A DNA stretch of 64,000 nucleotides from Micavibrio sp964400125 (GTDB taxonomy: Bacteria > Pseudomonadota > Alphaproteobacteria > Micavibrionales > Micavibrionaceae): assembly GCA_964400125.1 (NCBI GenBank), contig CAYNSR010000005.1, forward strand, positions 62,001 through 126,000, read 5' to 3'. The notes under the pieces are model-generated. The model was not told where the DNA came from and searched no databases. It saw only the letters and a list, made by a program, of their open reading frames with translations. The position numbers and the translations under genes are program-made. Of the stretch, positions 34,782 through 43,676 are shown piece by piece. Position 1 is the first letter of the stretch; each line of letters begins with the position of its first letter.

Positions 34782-36569
34782 TTAGGACATAAGCCGGGAA
34801 GATTCGATGATATCCGCATTGACCTGCGGCAGGATGATCCTGCGCTGTGCGTGATCCTTCGGCAGCCAGACGCGCTCCACCGACGGGAAGCCAAAAACAT
34901 ATCCCTGAATATGATGGATACCGTCATCGGTCAGCAACTTGGCATCGGACATGGTTTCCGCCCCCTCGCCGACGGTTTCGACATCCACGCCATTGGCTAG
35001 CGCCTGCAATGTGCGCACGAACAGGTGATTTTCCTTCTCCCCGATATTGCGCACAAAGGTTTTGTCAATTTTTACAAGACTGATATCCAGATCCTTTATC
35101 TGCGAAAACGCCGTATAGCCTGAGCCAAAATCATCGAGCGCCACGCGGCAATTCAGGGTCCGGAGCGTATTGACGAGACGGATGGTCCTTTTCACATCGT
35201 GCATTACCGCGCTTTCCGTGATCTCGATAATCAGGCGGCCCGCCACATCGGGACGATCGCGCAGGGCCGAAACCAGTCCGCGCAACCAGTCAGGGTCGCT
35301 CAGGGTCAGGTTGGAAACATTGACCGACAATTCCAGTTCGGGAAACGCGGAGAGTTCCTGAATCGCCATGCGCAGGGCATAACGATCCACCAGACGCGAC
35401 AGCCCCATTTTTTCAATCGCGGGCATAAAATTCGCAGCGGAATGCATTTTCCCGTATTCATCATAAAACCGGATCAGGCTTTCATGAAACGAAACACTCC
35501 GTGTCTTGCTGTTGACCACGGGCTGGAAAGCCAGACGCAAACGATCCCCCTTCAGCGCCGATAAAAATGCATCACCGGATTCCAACAACATGCGGGTATT
35601 CTGAGCCTCGCCTGCGGCTTCGTTGTAGGAGACGAAACGGCCACGCCCGCGCTCCTTCGCGCTTTGCAAGGCCATTTCGGCCTTGGTCAGCATATCCGCC
35701 GGATTCTTGCACCGGGGGTGCACCAGAACCCCGCCAATGGAAATGCCGACGCCCAGCGGGCCACGATTTGTCTGCAAGGGCTGGTCGCTGAAATTCCGCA
35801 GGAGATGATGCGCCACAGCGGCCATTTCCGCATGCGGGGCGTTGTGGAAAAAAACGGCAAAAACATCGCCGTCTATCCGTGCGACGACACCGGAATCCCC
35901 TGCAATATGCCGCAGGCGTTTTCCGGTCTGTTCGATGATGTCGTCGGTAAATCCAGCCCCGAAGGCTTCGTTGAACATTGAAAGACGATCGATCCCGACC
36001 ACCAGAAGATAACCCGTCCCGTTATAATCGCCCCCCTCTTGTGTATTCTGCCCCCATTCGTTGATCTTTTGGCAGATCATCAGGCGGCCGTAATGCGTCA
36101 TGCTGGTGTCATAGGACGCATAGGAGAACGGATTGTTCAGAGTTGCCTGCGAAACGGGGCGGGCGGCACTCTGCGCGTATTGGTCGGCATCAGCAATACG
36201 CAGCACACCACAGACGATCCGGTCGCCGCTGGCTTCGTCGTGATGCATAGTCCCGGTTTCGACGATATCAATCTGCATGCCGTTGCCACGACGCAAGCGG
36301 TAAGTGGATGTGAATCCCATTTCCTGACGGGCGGCATCGGCGTCCATCATGGCGTGCATGGCCGAAAGGCGTTGCGGTACGTCCTGGGGGTTGATGAGAT
36401 TATTCAGTTGGGCATTGTTCGCCGGATGTTGGTCCTTTTCCAGACCGATCACCGCACGGAGATCGCCCTCCCACGCCAGTTCATCGCGGGTTGTATTCCA
36501 GACATAGGCAATCAGGCCGTTGCTGGCCAGTGTCCTTGCCAGATGATCAAGCCATACGCGAGATTCCAT
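34782..36569 (-). CDS. PAS-GGDEF(degenerate)-EAL signalling protein
   Basis: 595 residues. N-terminal PAS-like domain (about 15-125, LIAYVWNTTRDELAWEGDL), GGDEF domain (about 170-330) with the catalytic signature replaced by IDGDVFAV, and EAL domain (about 345-590). EAL residues look complete: Glu in FHESLIRF, Asn in VNVSNLTL, Glu in IIEITESAV, Asp-Asp in ALDDFGSGY, Lys in VKIDKTFV, and Glu in VGEGAET. I infer a c-di-GMP phosphodiesterase with an inactive cyclase domain. It converges on phaR; the two stop codons are adjacent with no terminator. Confidence 0.88.
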   Translation of the reverse strand: MESRVWLDHLARTLASNGLIAYVWNTTRDELAWEGDLRAVIGLEKDQHPANNAQLNNLINPQDVPQRLSAMHAMMDADAARQEMGFTSTYRLRRGNGMQIDIVETGTMHHDEASGDRIVCGVLRIADADQYAQSAARPVSQATLNNPFSYASYDTSMTHYGRLMICQKINEWGQNTQEGGDYNGTGYLLVVGIDRLSMFNEAFGAGFTDDIIEQTGKRLRHIAGDSGVVARIDGDVFAVFFHNAPHAEMAAVAHHLLRNFSDQPLQTNRGPLGVGISIGGVLVHPRCKNPADMLTKAEMALQSAKERGRGRFVSYNEAAGEAQNTRMLLESGDAFLSALKGDRLRLAFQPVVNSKTRSVSFHESLIRFYDEYGKMHSAANFMPAIEKMGLSRLVDRYALRMAIQELSAFPELELSVNVSNLTLSDPDWLRGLVSALRDRPDVAGRLIIEITESAVMHDVKRTIRLVNTLRTLNCRVALDDFGSGYTAFSQIKDLDISLVKIDKTFVRNIGEKENHLFVRTLQALANGVDVETVGEGAETMSDAKLLTDDGIHHIQGYVFGFPSVERVWLPKDHAQRRIILPQVNADIIESSRLMS

Positions 36570-36847
36570 TCACATTCCCCATTGATACCCCGAAGAAAAG
36601 AGCTCTTCCCCTCCCCCAGAATAGCCATGGAATGGTTAGCGTATGATTTACAATTTTAATAAAATTTGAAATAAATTCAGCGCAAATGCCGCCGAACAAA
36701 AAAAGTGATGGGGTTCAATGCGTTAGCGTCTTTTTTAAAACACATCATCCCCATGATAAAATCCTTGGAAGCCAAAGATTGGCGTTTATCCCCTTGACGT
36801 ACGGTAGGAAGCTTGGTACTGTTAATTCATAGACAGGAGCCAAAACC

Positions 36848-37714
36848 ATGCAATTGACCATTCAGCAATTCTTTAAGCAGTTTCCAGATGATGCGGCTTG
36901 CTTGGCGCACTTGTTTGAAGTCCGGTTTGGTCAGGGCCATGATTGCCCCAAATGCACCCGCGCTGCAAAATGGTATCCGCTGGAGAAGGTCCGTGCCTTT
37001 TCCTGCCAGTGGTGTGGTCATCATATTCACCCCACTGTAGGGACGCTTTTTGAGGATTCCCGTACGTCCCTGCAACTGTGGTTTTATGCGATATACCTGT
37101 TTACCACATCACGCCATGGTGTCCCGGCAAAAGAACTGCAAAGACAACTTGGCGTTACATACAAATGCGCTTGGCGCATGGGTCATGAAATCCGCAAGCA
37201 CATGGCAGATGTTGATGGTGAAACACCCCTGTCTGGAACTGTTGAAATTGATGAAACCATGATTGGCGGTCAAGCTAAGGGTATGCCGGGACGCGGCGCA
37301 CAAAAACACAAAGCTGTTGTTTTTGGCATGATGGAAAAAAATGGGGACATCATGACCAAGGTTGTCCCAAGTGTTCGCCGTTCTGAACTTGCCCCGCACA
37401 TTCTTGAGAATGTCGAATTAGGGTCAACTATTCATTCGGATGAATTGAAGTCTTATAAATTTCTGAACGATGCAGGATATGACCACAAGACCGTCAATCA
37501 TGGCCTTGGTGAATATGTTAGTGCGGAAGGCGTCACAACAAACGGGATTGAGGGTTATTGGGCTTTATTGCAACGTGGTATTGCAGGGACACATATTCAT
37601 GTGTCGAAAAAGCACATAGAAAAACACACCAAGGAATTTGAATACCGTTTTAATTCTCGGAAGAATCCTGACGCGATGTTCCCGGAACTTTTGGCGACTT
37701 TTCCGAAGTCATAG
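36848..37714 (+). CDS. IS1595 family transposase
   Basis: 288 residues. N-terminal zinc ribbon (HDCPKCTRAAKWY, FSCQWCGH) and helix-turn-helix region (VPAKELQRQLGVTYKCAWRM) precede the IS1595/ISXO2-like DDE domain: first Asp in VEIDETMIGG, second Asp in IHSDELKSY, and the downstream NGIEGYWALLQRGIAGTH with the family Asn/Glu. Full length. An AGGAG is just upstream of the ATG. Confidence 0.95.
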   Translation: MQLTIQQFFKQFPDDAACLAHLFEVRFGQGHDCPKCTRAAKWYPLEKVRAFSCQWCGHHIHPTVGTLFEDSRTSLQLWFYAIYLFTTSRHGVPAKELQRQLGVTYKCAWRMGHEIRKHMADVDGETPLSGTVEIDETMIGGQAKGMPGRGAQKHKAVVFGMMEKNGDIMTKVVPSVRRSELAPHILENVELGSTIHSDELKSYKFLNDAGYDHKTVNHGLGEYVSAEGVTTNGIEGYWALLQRGIAGTHIHVSKKHIEKHTKEFEYRFNSRKNPDAMFPELLATFPKS

Positions 37715-37826
37715 ATTTCAAGGCATCATTAAGCCGTTTATCATCACCCGGAACGTCTTCTGAATGTTCCTTGATAAACTGATTTATCTTGCCTTGTTTC
37801 TGCGCATCTTTAAGTGTTGTTATCAT
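37650..37826 (-). CDS. 58-residue protein antisense to the transposase 3' end
   Basis: ATG at 37826 overlaps the TGA of the upstream membrane-protein gene (ATGA), and the frame runs 58 codons to TAA at 37650-37652. The sequence starts MITTLKDAQKQGKINQFIKE and is charged and helical with a Ser/Pro-rich tail. The ATGA coupling argues that it is translated. The last 21 codons lie antisense to the transposase gene. I recall small ORFs of similar start beside IS1595 transposases, but cannot verify this. Function unknown. Confidence 0.6.
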   Translation of the reverse strand: MITTLKDAQKQGKINQFIKEHSEDVPGDDKRLNDALKSMTSEKSPKVPGTSRQDSSEN

Positions 37827-38338
37827 GCGACCTTTGCGTACAAATTAGGATTATCCATCACTTTTTTGTTAAGGTGGTACAATTCATATCCTTCCGCATG
37901 ACCATCGACTAAATCTTTTACGTGATCAATTTGAAACACCATCAACATTCTGTGCAGGGTCAGTGCAAGAGTACAAATAATAGCTATCGGCGTTGATCTA
38001 TATATATGGCTCATGGACCAGAAATAACCTACGCGCATAAGGCTTTTATTTGTAATTCTCTCGTCTCGCTTAATAGGGGCAACTATTGATAGTATCCTTC
38101 TTGGTAAACCCGCTACCAATAGAACCATAAATAGTGCACCTATTCCTTTGCTGTCGTAATTATCAGCAAAGAACTTGTAAAATTTTTTCTCTGATTGATT
38201 AAGGTCTTGTCCCTTACAAGAATTTAAAGCCTCCTGATATTTCTCATCACAGGCTTCCTCTGCATGAGAAAAATAAAGGTCAAGGTGCCCGTAAACAACT
38301 AAGGCAACTATAATGAGGAAAGTAAATTCAGCACTCAT
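37823..38338 (-). CDS. Unknown membrane protein (transposon passenger)
   Basis: 171 residues. Hydrophobic segments at about 5-17 (FLIIVALVVYGHL), 65-80 (IGALFMVLLVAGLP) and 115-135 (STPIAIICTLALTLHRML). The region between has a Cys pair (EEACDEKY, LNSCKGQD). A strong AGGAGGAG precedes the ATG. AT-rich codon use unlike the flanking genes. Not recognised. It is coupled to the 58-codon ORF by ATGA. Confidence 0.7.
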   Translation of the reverse strand: MSAEFTFLIIVALVVYGHLDLYFSHAEEACDEKYQEALNSCKGQDLNQSEKKFYKFFADNYDSKGIGALFMVLLVAGLPRRILSIVAPIKRDERITNKSLMRVGYFWSMSHIYRSTPIAIICTLALTLHRMLMVFQIDHVKDLVDGHAEGYELYHLNKKVMDNPNLYAKVA

Positions 38339-38384
38339 GTTCTCCTCCTACCTTCTATCATCAGTTAATAATATTAACAGAATC

Positions 38385-38729
38385 TTAGGATTTTTCAACT
38401 TTAGCACTATTTTTCACTCTTTTCTTACGTGTTGCTACTCGTTTCCTTTTTGCCGGAAGTAAATATTCTTTAACCATCATAATTGCCACTATTACTACTG
38501 CCGCAACCCTTAGAATTATGTGCTCTATATTGCCGACAAGAAAAGACAGTCCATATAAAAAACCAGCGGCAAAAATAGCCCATTTTAGCTTAGGATTACC
38601 TATGTAACGAAGGCACATAACTATAAATACAAAAACGATGGCGGCTGTAATATGGTTCCCGTCAAATTTAACAAAAATAGCACCCATTTCCTGAGCTATA
38701 GCTGACCCAAATCCGCCTTTTTCTGGCAT
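38385..38729 (-). CDS. Small unknown membrane protein (transposon passenger)
   Basis: 114 residues from the ATG at 38729 (GGGG 8 bases upstream); another ATG lies at 38744. Three hydrophobic segments (ITAAIVFVFIVMCLRY, WAIFAAGFLYGLSFLVG, ILRVAAVVIVAIMMV) and a strongly basic tail (KRKRVATRKKRVKNSAK). AT-rich. Not recognised; first gene of the passenger operon. Confidence 0.65.
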   Translation of the reverse strand: MPEKGGFGSAIAQEMGAIFVKFDGNHITAAIVFVFIVMCLRYIGNPKLKWAIFAAGFLYGLSFLVGNIEHIILRVAAVVIVAIMMVKEYLLPAKRKRVATRKKRVKNSAKVEKS

Positions 38730-38855
38730 TTTAATTCCCCACATTAATAATCAGGCAGATTGAATAATAATTTAACAATAGAGTCAACACCGTATCTCTA
38801 GGGGATATACGCCCAAAGATTTTATCACGGGGATGACGGGAGGAGGATTTTTTCT

Positions 38856-41255
38856 CTACCGGGAGGCGGTTTTTCCACCCTGTAGCACGGTCACAATGCG
38901 GTCACGGGCATCCATGGCGATATCCATCGCCTCGGGCAAGGCCTCGTGCGCCACAGTCGTGAAGGTCTTTCCGTCCAGACTGTAAAAGGCCAGTGCCGCA
39001 GAAGCTCCGGCCCCTTCGCTGTCCACACAGGCGATTTCATAGGCAGAAATGCGTTTTCCACCCTGAATATCCTCAAGCGCGGGCACGGAGGCAAACTGGC
39101 CCGTGCAGCGGGATTTTGTATTATCGAGATATTCCCGCACGAAACGGTCAAACTGCGCCGGTGATTCCATGGCCCGCTGCTCCGCAGTGCCAAACAGGCC
39201 TTGCGTTTCCCAGCGATAGGCGACGCGGTCGGCTGCACTGGCGCCGTCCAGCTTCCGGACCCCGTCCTTCACGGACACACCGGACTGACGCAACAATGTC
39301 TCGACATCCGCCGCACCGATCAGGCGTGTGTTGCTGGCCGCCATGGCCGCGACAGCCGGAACGGCAACCCTGTCCGCCGGAGAAATCACCGGGTTCTCCC
39401 GCAGGGGGGGCGCAGCAACGCCGCTGACTTCCACATCGACATGCGAAACCGTAGTGTCGGCCCGTGCAACAGACCGTGCCGAATGCGTACCGGCAGCAGG
39501 CTGAACCCGGGAAAGCTGCAATGCCATGGCAGCCTTTTCAGACTGGATATTGGCGATTTGCGCATTCAGACTTGATACTTCCTGCCGCAGGGCGTCAACC
39601 ATGGCGCTCTGCTCGCTGGTGGCGGATTGTTTTCCGGACGCGGCCAGCTTTTCTTCCAGGCTACGCATTTGTGTCTCGTAAGACGCATTACGCTGCGACA
39701 GATCGGCAATACGCGATTCCAGCTCCCTTATTCTGGCTTCCTGCGCCTCGGTCTTTTGCCGCCCGGCACCGGCGTTTTCCAGTTCCTGCTTCGCCTGCGC
39801 CAGTTGTTCTTCCAGAGTCGTCAGGCGGGAAATCTGCTCTTTCTCCGCGATTTTCGGATCGAACAGCATGTATTCCAGATTTTTCTTTTCAACCGCGCAT
39901 TTGGCGCGTTCCTGCTCAACGGCGGAGCCGAGACGGCGAATTTCGCGTTCGGCTTCGTTGAAGCGCGAGGTTGCCTGTTCAAGATTCCAGTTGCTGGATG
40001 CGATGCTAACGCGCCCATCGCCCTCCGCCTTCCTGATTGAGGCGATTTCAGCAGACAGGAGATCCCGCTCTGCCTTTGCCGCCTGAAACTGCGCCTGCGT
40101 TTCCTTCAGTTGCCGAAGGGTCGCAAGGTTGTCCGCGCCAGCATCCTCTTTCTGTGCAACCGTCATTTTCAATGACTTGTTGTCGGATTCCAGCCGCGCA
40201 ATCTGTTCCTTCAGGTCAGCGATTTGTTTTGCGGATTTTTCATCCATTCCGGAAGGTTTTTGCTGCGCATTTTTTTCTTCCAGCATGGCCACACGCCGGG
40301 CCTGTTCGTCCAACGTTGCTTTCAGTCTGGCATTTTCCTCTTTCAAGGCAGAAACATCCTTCAGCGCCGCCGCACCTGTATCTTTTATCTCCTTGGGCGT
40401 TGCTTTGGGCGGTTCACATACGACCAGCGCAGCCGCCGCGGATTCCTTGGCTGCGTTATTCTGCGTTCCCGATTTCAGCGCGGCATTTTCAGCTTCCAGC
40501 AATTTGAGTTTTTCCGTCAATTCGGCGGTAACGCTTGTATTTTCACCGGTCTTTTGGAAACGGTTTTCAAATTCACGGCGCTCGCGCTCCAGCGCGGTGC
40601 GCAGACGCATATTTTCTTCCGCAAGCTTTTGCCGTTCGACATCGGAATCCGGGCCGGTCGCAACCGCAGCCGGTTTTTCAGCTTTTTGTGCCTCAACCGC
40701 CGGGGCGGGCATGGCTGCCATTTTCGGGGAGTCACCGGCAGCAGGTTCGACGCTCTGCCCGATGCAGGCGGAAAGATCCTGCGCTCCGGTCACCATATCT
40801 GGCAACGCATAGGCCATCGTTTTACCAGCAATGCTGACGCGCAGTTCACCGCTTTTTTCGAGCGCCTGATGGAACTTTCCATCTTCGCCCATACGCACGA
40901 TGACGCTGCGTTCCGACACGGGGGTGGCTTTGAAATTACGGCTTTCGGAACCGGCGGACAGCGCAACACTCACCTCTCCGCCTGACTTAAATCCGGCATC
41001 GGGCGTATCGATCGCCAAAGACCCTTCCTGACGCGGGTTGCGCGCAAAAGTCAGGACAGAGCCATTGGTAAAACGCCGCGTCAGCGCACAATACGGAATT
41101 GCGCCGGGCTGTCTGGCATCCACCTTTGAAACCGTCCATGTCCCCTGCGGACGCAACACATCCGCGGCCCGGACCGGGCCGGAATGCATCGTCAGTGCGG
41201 CGACAAGAATACCGCCAAACAAGGCCGTGGAAAGAAGCAGCGAACGTGTACGCAT
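38856..41255 (-). CDS. Secreted/periplasmic long coiled-coil protein
   Basis: 799 residues. Signal peptide (LLLSTALFGGILVAALTMHSG, then VRAA). An N-terminal domain at about 35-165 begins PYCALTRRFTNGSVLTF and ends near LSACIGQ. Next is an Ala/Glu/Lys-rich coiled coil at about 200-610 with many heptads. The C-terminal domain at about 650-790 includes DVETLLRQSG and two Cys (KSRCTGQF, YEIACVDS). The N-terminal domain looks homologous to that of the TcpQ-domain protein directly upstream, suggesting a paired envelope function. I recognise no enzyme. Confidence 0.75.
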   Translation of the reverse strand: MRTRSLLLSTALFGGILVAALTMHSGPVRAADVLRPQGTWTVSKVDARQPGAIPYCALTRRFTNGSVLTFARNPRQEGSLAIDTPDAGFKSGGEVSVALSAGSESRNFKATPVSERSVIVRMGEDGKFHQALEKSGELRVSIAGKTMAYALPDMVTGAQDLSACIGQSVEPAAGDSPKMAAMPAPAVEAQKAEKPAAVATGPDSDVERQKLAEENMRLRTALERERREFENRFQKTGENTSVTAELTEKLKLLEAENAALKSGTQNNAAKESAAAALVVCEPPKATPKEIKDTGAAALKDVSALKEENARLKATLDEQARRVAMLEEKNAQQKPSGMDEKSAKQIADLKEQIARLESDNKSLKMTVAQKEDAGADNLATLRQLKETQAQFQAAKAERDLLSAEIASIRKAEGDGRVSIASSNWNLEQATSRFNEAEREIRRLGSAVEQERAKCAVEKKNLEYMLFDPKIAEKEQISRLTTLEEQLAQAKQELENAGAGRQKTEAQEARIRELESRIADLSQRNASYETQMRSLEEKLAASGKQSATSEQSAMVDALRQEVSSLNAQIANIQSEKAAMALQLSRVQPAAGTHSARSVARADTTVSHVDVEVSGVAAPPLRENPVISPADRVAVPAVAAMAASNTRLIGAADVETLLRQSGVSVKDGVRKLDGASAADRVAYRWETQGLFGTAEQRAMESPAQFDRFVREYLDNTKSRCTGQFASVPALEDIQGGKRISAYEIACVDSEGAGASAALAFYSLDGKTFTTVAHEALPEAMDIAMDARDRIVTVLQGGKTASR

Positions 41256-41360
41256 GATTTACACTCCAAGATGTTTCTGGTGCGCGGAAATTAAAGTCCG
41301 CCCCGTTCATTTTCAAATCCCGCGACAGCATACAAGGCACGCTTCATTCTGAAAAGTGAT

Positions 41361-42527
41361 TTATCGCCCTTCGGACAATTCAACCACAAGAACCAGCTTG
41401 CTGGTCCCCGGTTCACGGTAGATCCGCCCGACGGGGCGCGTGCGCATTTCAGAAAACTGTTCGAGCAGGCTTTGTGCAGCCGCTTCGAAGGTGGATTGCT
41501 GGCTCAGGGAACGCTGCACTGCAAAATCCTTCGGCGACAGCCAGATCAGCTCCGTTCCGCTCCCCTGCGCCCAGAGGGTCAGAACCTCGCGTAGATTGGC
41601 CCCCTTCAGGGCGCGCCAGCGCATTTCACGGCGGATATAGGTTTCCTGCCCCGGTTGCTTAGCCATAATATCGGAAGATTCCCGCTGGCGGGCCTGCCCG
41701 GTTTCTGTCCATCCGGTTGCCAGTTCCTGCCCCTGCGGCGCGGCAGATTTTGGTTTTTGCGGGCTGTTTTGCACCAGTTCCTGAGCGATGCGTTCCGCCT
41801 CCTGCGCCTTTGCCAGCAGATCAGGCACCGCCGCCGGGGTCGTGGCGGGGCTGGCCGCATTTTGCGGCTCCATCGGCAGGGCGTCGCCCGGCAGGGGAGT
41901 CAATTGCGCATCGGGGACGATCAGCGGATTTTGCCGCGTTTGATGGGCCGGTGCCGCCTGCGCGGGCAGATTGGGCGCAACCGGCGGGCCAAGCCGCGAC
42001 GGCCCCTGAACGGTTGGATTGTAACAGGTTTCCATCCGCTTGAATCCGTCATCCAGACCGATCAGGGCAAAACGCACCGTGGAGCCGCTGGGCAGTTTCA
42101 GCGCCATTTCGTCGCCGTCCTGCAACGCCTTGTAAAGCCCGTCCACCTTTTGCAGATTGAAAATCAGCGTGCCTTCATCAAACGCCGCCCCGCCGACCAC
42201 CTGAAAAAATGCGCCGGGAACGGAGACTTCGATATCGTATCGCTGCTTCGGCACGAAGGCTTTTTGCTTGAAATCAATTGCCAGCGCCATCAGCGCGTTG
42301 TTCCCGCCGGAAAAACGGATGACAAAGCCGTTATTGTACTGATTTGCAACCACGCAGGGAATTTTGGCTGCAATATTTCCAATACTGGCCGCGATGCTGG
42401 CGGGGCCGACCAGCCACGCGCTCGTGGGGATCAGGACATTGGCGGCCCCTTCATCCTGTGCTATGGCGGGCGGGGAAACCGCCAGACATGTTATCGCGCA
42501 GAATGCAAAAAAAATTCTTCTTATCAT
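41361..42527 (-). CDS. Periplasmic TcpQ-domain protein
   Basis: 388 residues from the ATG at 42527 (AGGGG upstream; the frame is open 75 codons further but overlaps prfB). Signal peptide IFFAFCAITCLAVSPPAIAQ. N-terminal domain about 45-175 starts PCVVANQYNNGFVIRF and ends ETCYNP. A Pro/Ala-rich linker follows. The C-terminal domain about 300-385 (WRALKGANLREVLTLWAQGS, ELIWLSPKDFAV) resembles the TcpQ C-terminal domain (PF10671) found in pilus and secretion-system periplasmic proteins. Follows prfB by 19 bp. Confidence 0.75.
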   Translation of the reverse strand: MIRRIFFAFCAITCLAVSPPAIAQDEGAANVLIPTSAWLVGPASIAASIGNIAAKIPCVVANQYNNGFVIRFSGGNNALMALAIDFKQKAFVPKQRYDIEVSVPGAFFQVVGGAAFDEGTLIFNLQKVDGLYKALQDGDEMALKLPSGSTVRFALIGLDDGFKRMETCYNPTVQGPSRLGPPVAPNLPAQAAPAHQTRQNPLIVPDAQLTPLPGDALPMEPQNAASPATTPAAVPDLLAKAQEAERIAQELVQNSPQKPKSAAPQGQELATGWTETGQARQRESSDIMAKQPGQETYIRREMRWRALKGANLREVLTLWAQGSGTELIWLSPKDFAVQRSLSQQSTFEAAAQSLLEQFSEMRTRPVGRIYREPGTSKLVLVVELSEGR

Positions 42528-42546
42528 CGCCCCTGCCCCTTTTCCG

Positions 42547-43669
42547 TTATGCCGCATTATCCGCCTCATCAAGTCCCAGTCCATGGGCCAGAGACGATTC
42601 CAAAAAGCGATCGAGATCGCCGTCCAGCACCCTGAACGCATCGGTATTTTCCGTTCCAGTGCGTAAATCCTTGACCATCTGGTAGGGTTGCAGGACATAG
42701 GACCGGATCTGGTGTCCCCAGCCGATATCCGATTTTTCGCCATGCGCCGCATTCACGGCCTCGGCCCGCTTTTCCAGTTCCATCTCGTAAATTCTGGCGC
42801 GCAACATGCTGTAGGCTGTAGCCCGGTTTTTGTGCTGCGACCGTTCCGCCTGACAGGCGACGACGATCCCCGTCGGGATGTGGGTCAGGCGGATGGCAGA
42901 GTCGGTCGTGTTGACATGCTGCCCGCCCGCGCCGCTGGAACGATAGGTATCGGTCTTGACGTCTTTTTCGTTGATTTCAACAGTGATGGTATCGTCGATT
43001 TCCGGCGATACCGACACCGAGGCAAAACTGGTATGGCGGCGGGCGTTGGAATCGAACGGCGATATCCGCACCAGACGATGCACCCCGTTTTCGGATTTCA
43101 ACCAGCCATATGCCTTATCACCTTCGATGCGGATGGTGGCCGATTTGACTCCGGCCTCCTCGCCATCGCTGCGCGCCATGGGCGTCACCTTGTAATCATG
43201 CTGCTCCGCCCAGCGCACATACATCCGCAGCAGCATCGCCGCCCAGTCCTGCGCCTCCGTTCCGCCCGAACCGGCATGGACTTCGAGAAAGGCATTATTA
43301 GAGTCAACTTCACCGGAAAGCAGGCTGGAGATCTGCAATTTTTGCGCTTCCGTACGCAACGCCTCCAGAGATTGCTCCGCTTCCCGGACGATATCCAGAT
43401 CGCCTTCGGCCTCGCCCATCTCAATCAGGCCGACGGCATCGCCGAGGCGATTGTCGATAGCGCGGATCGTCTGGATATTCTGGTCCAGAAGATTGCGTTC
43501 CTTCATGATGATCTGGGCTTTTTCCGGATCGGACCAGAGATTCTGGTCCTCGGTCAAACTGTTTAGTTCGGCAAGACGGCTGAGGGCCTGCTCCCAGTCA
43601 AAGATGCCTCCTCAGCAGCCCCAAAGACTGCTGGATATCTTCGACAACGGATTGAACCTCAGCCTTCAT
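42547..43669 (-). CDS. prfB: Peptide chain release factor 2, with programmed +1 frameshift
   Basis: 373 residues after frameshifting. Zero frame starts at ATG 43669 (MKAEVQSVVEDIQQ) and meets an in-frame TGA at 43600-43598 in AGGAGGCATCTTTGAC. The internal Shine-Dalgarno AGGAGG lies 3 bases before CTT-TGA-C, as in E. coli. After the +1 shift the frame continues as DWEQALSRLAELN to the stop at 42547. RF2 motifs: the GGQ loop SSGAGGQHVNTTDSAIRL and the SPF stop-codon recognition segment in RISPFDSNARRHTSF. RF2 reads UGA and UAA, so it regulates its own synthesis at this site. Confidence 0.97.
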
Positions 43670-43676
43670 CTTGCTA

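Larger units (their letters stand above)
36745..38836. mobile_element. IS1595-type transposon with three passenger genes
   Basis: Terminal inverted repeats of 24 bp: the left end begins TCATCCCCATGATAAAATCC (36745-36768) and the right end, read inward, begins TCATCCCCGTGATAAAATCT (38836-38813); 22 of 24 match. Between them are the transposase gene on the plus strand and three genes on the minus strand with lower GC than the chromosome. I could not see a target-site duplication at these ends. The element separates the EAL gene from the coiled-coil protein gene. Confidence 0.75.

Noticed and set aside
36745..36768. Target-site duplication of the transposon
   Set aside because: The bases outside the two inverted repeats do not match over 8 bp, so no duplication could be claimed.
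41361..42752. 463-residue form of the TcpQ-domain protein
   Set aside because: The extra 75 residues overlap prfB and precede a clear signal peptide with its own ribosome-binding site at 42527.
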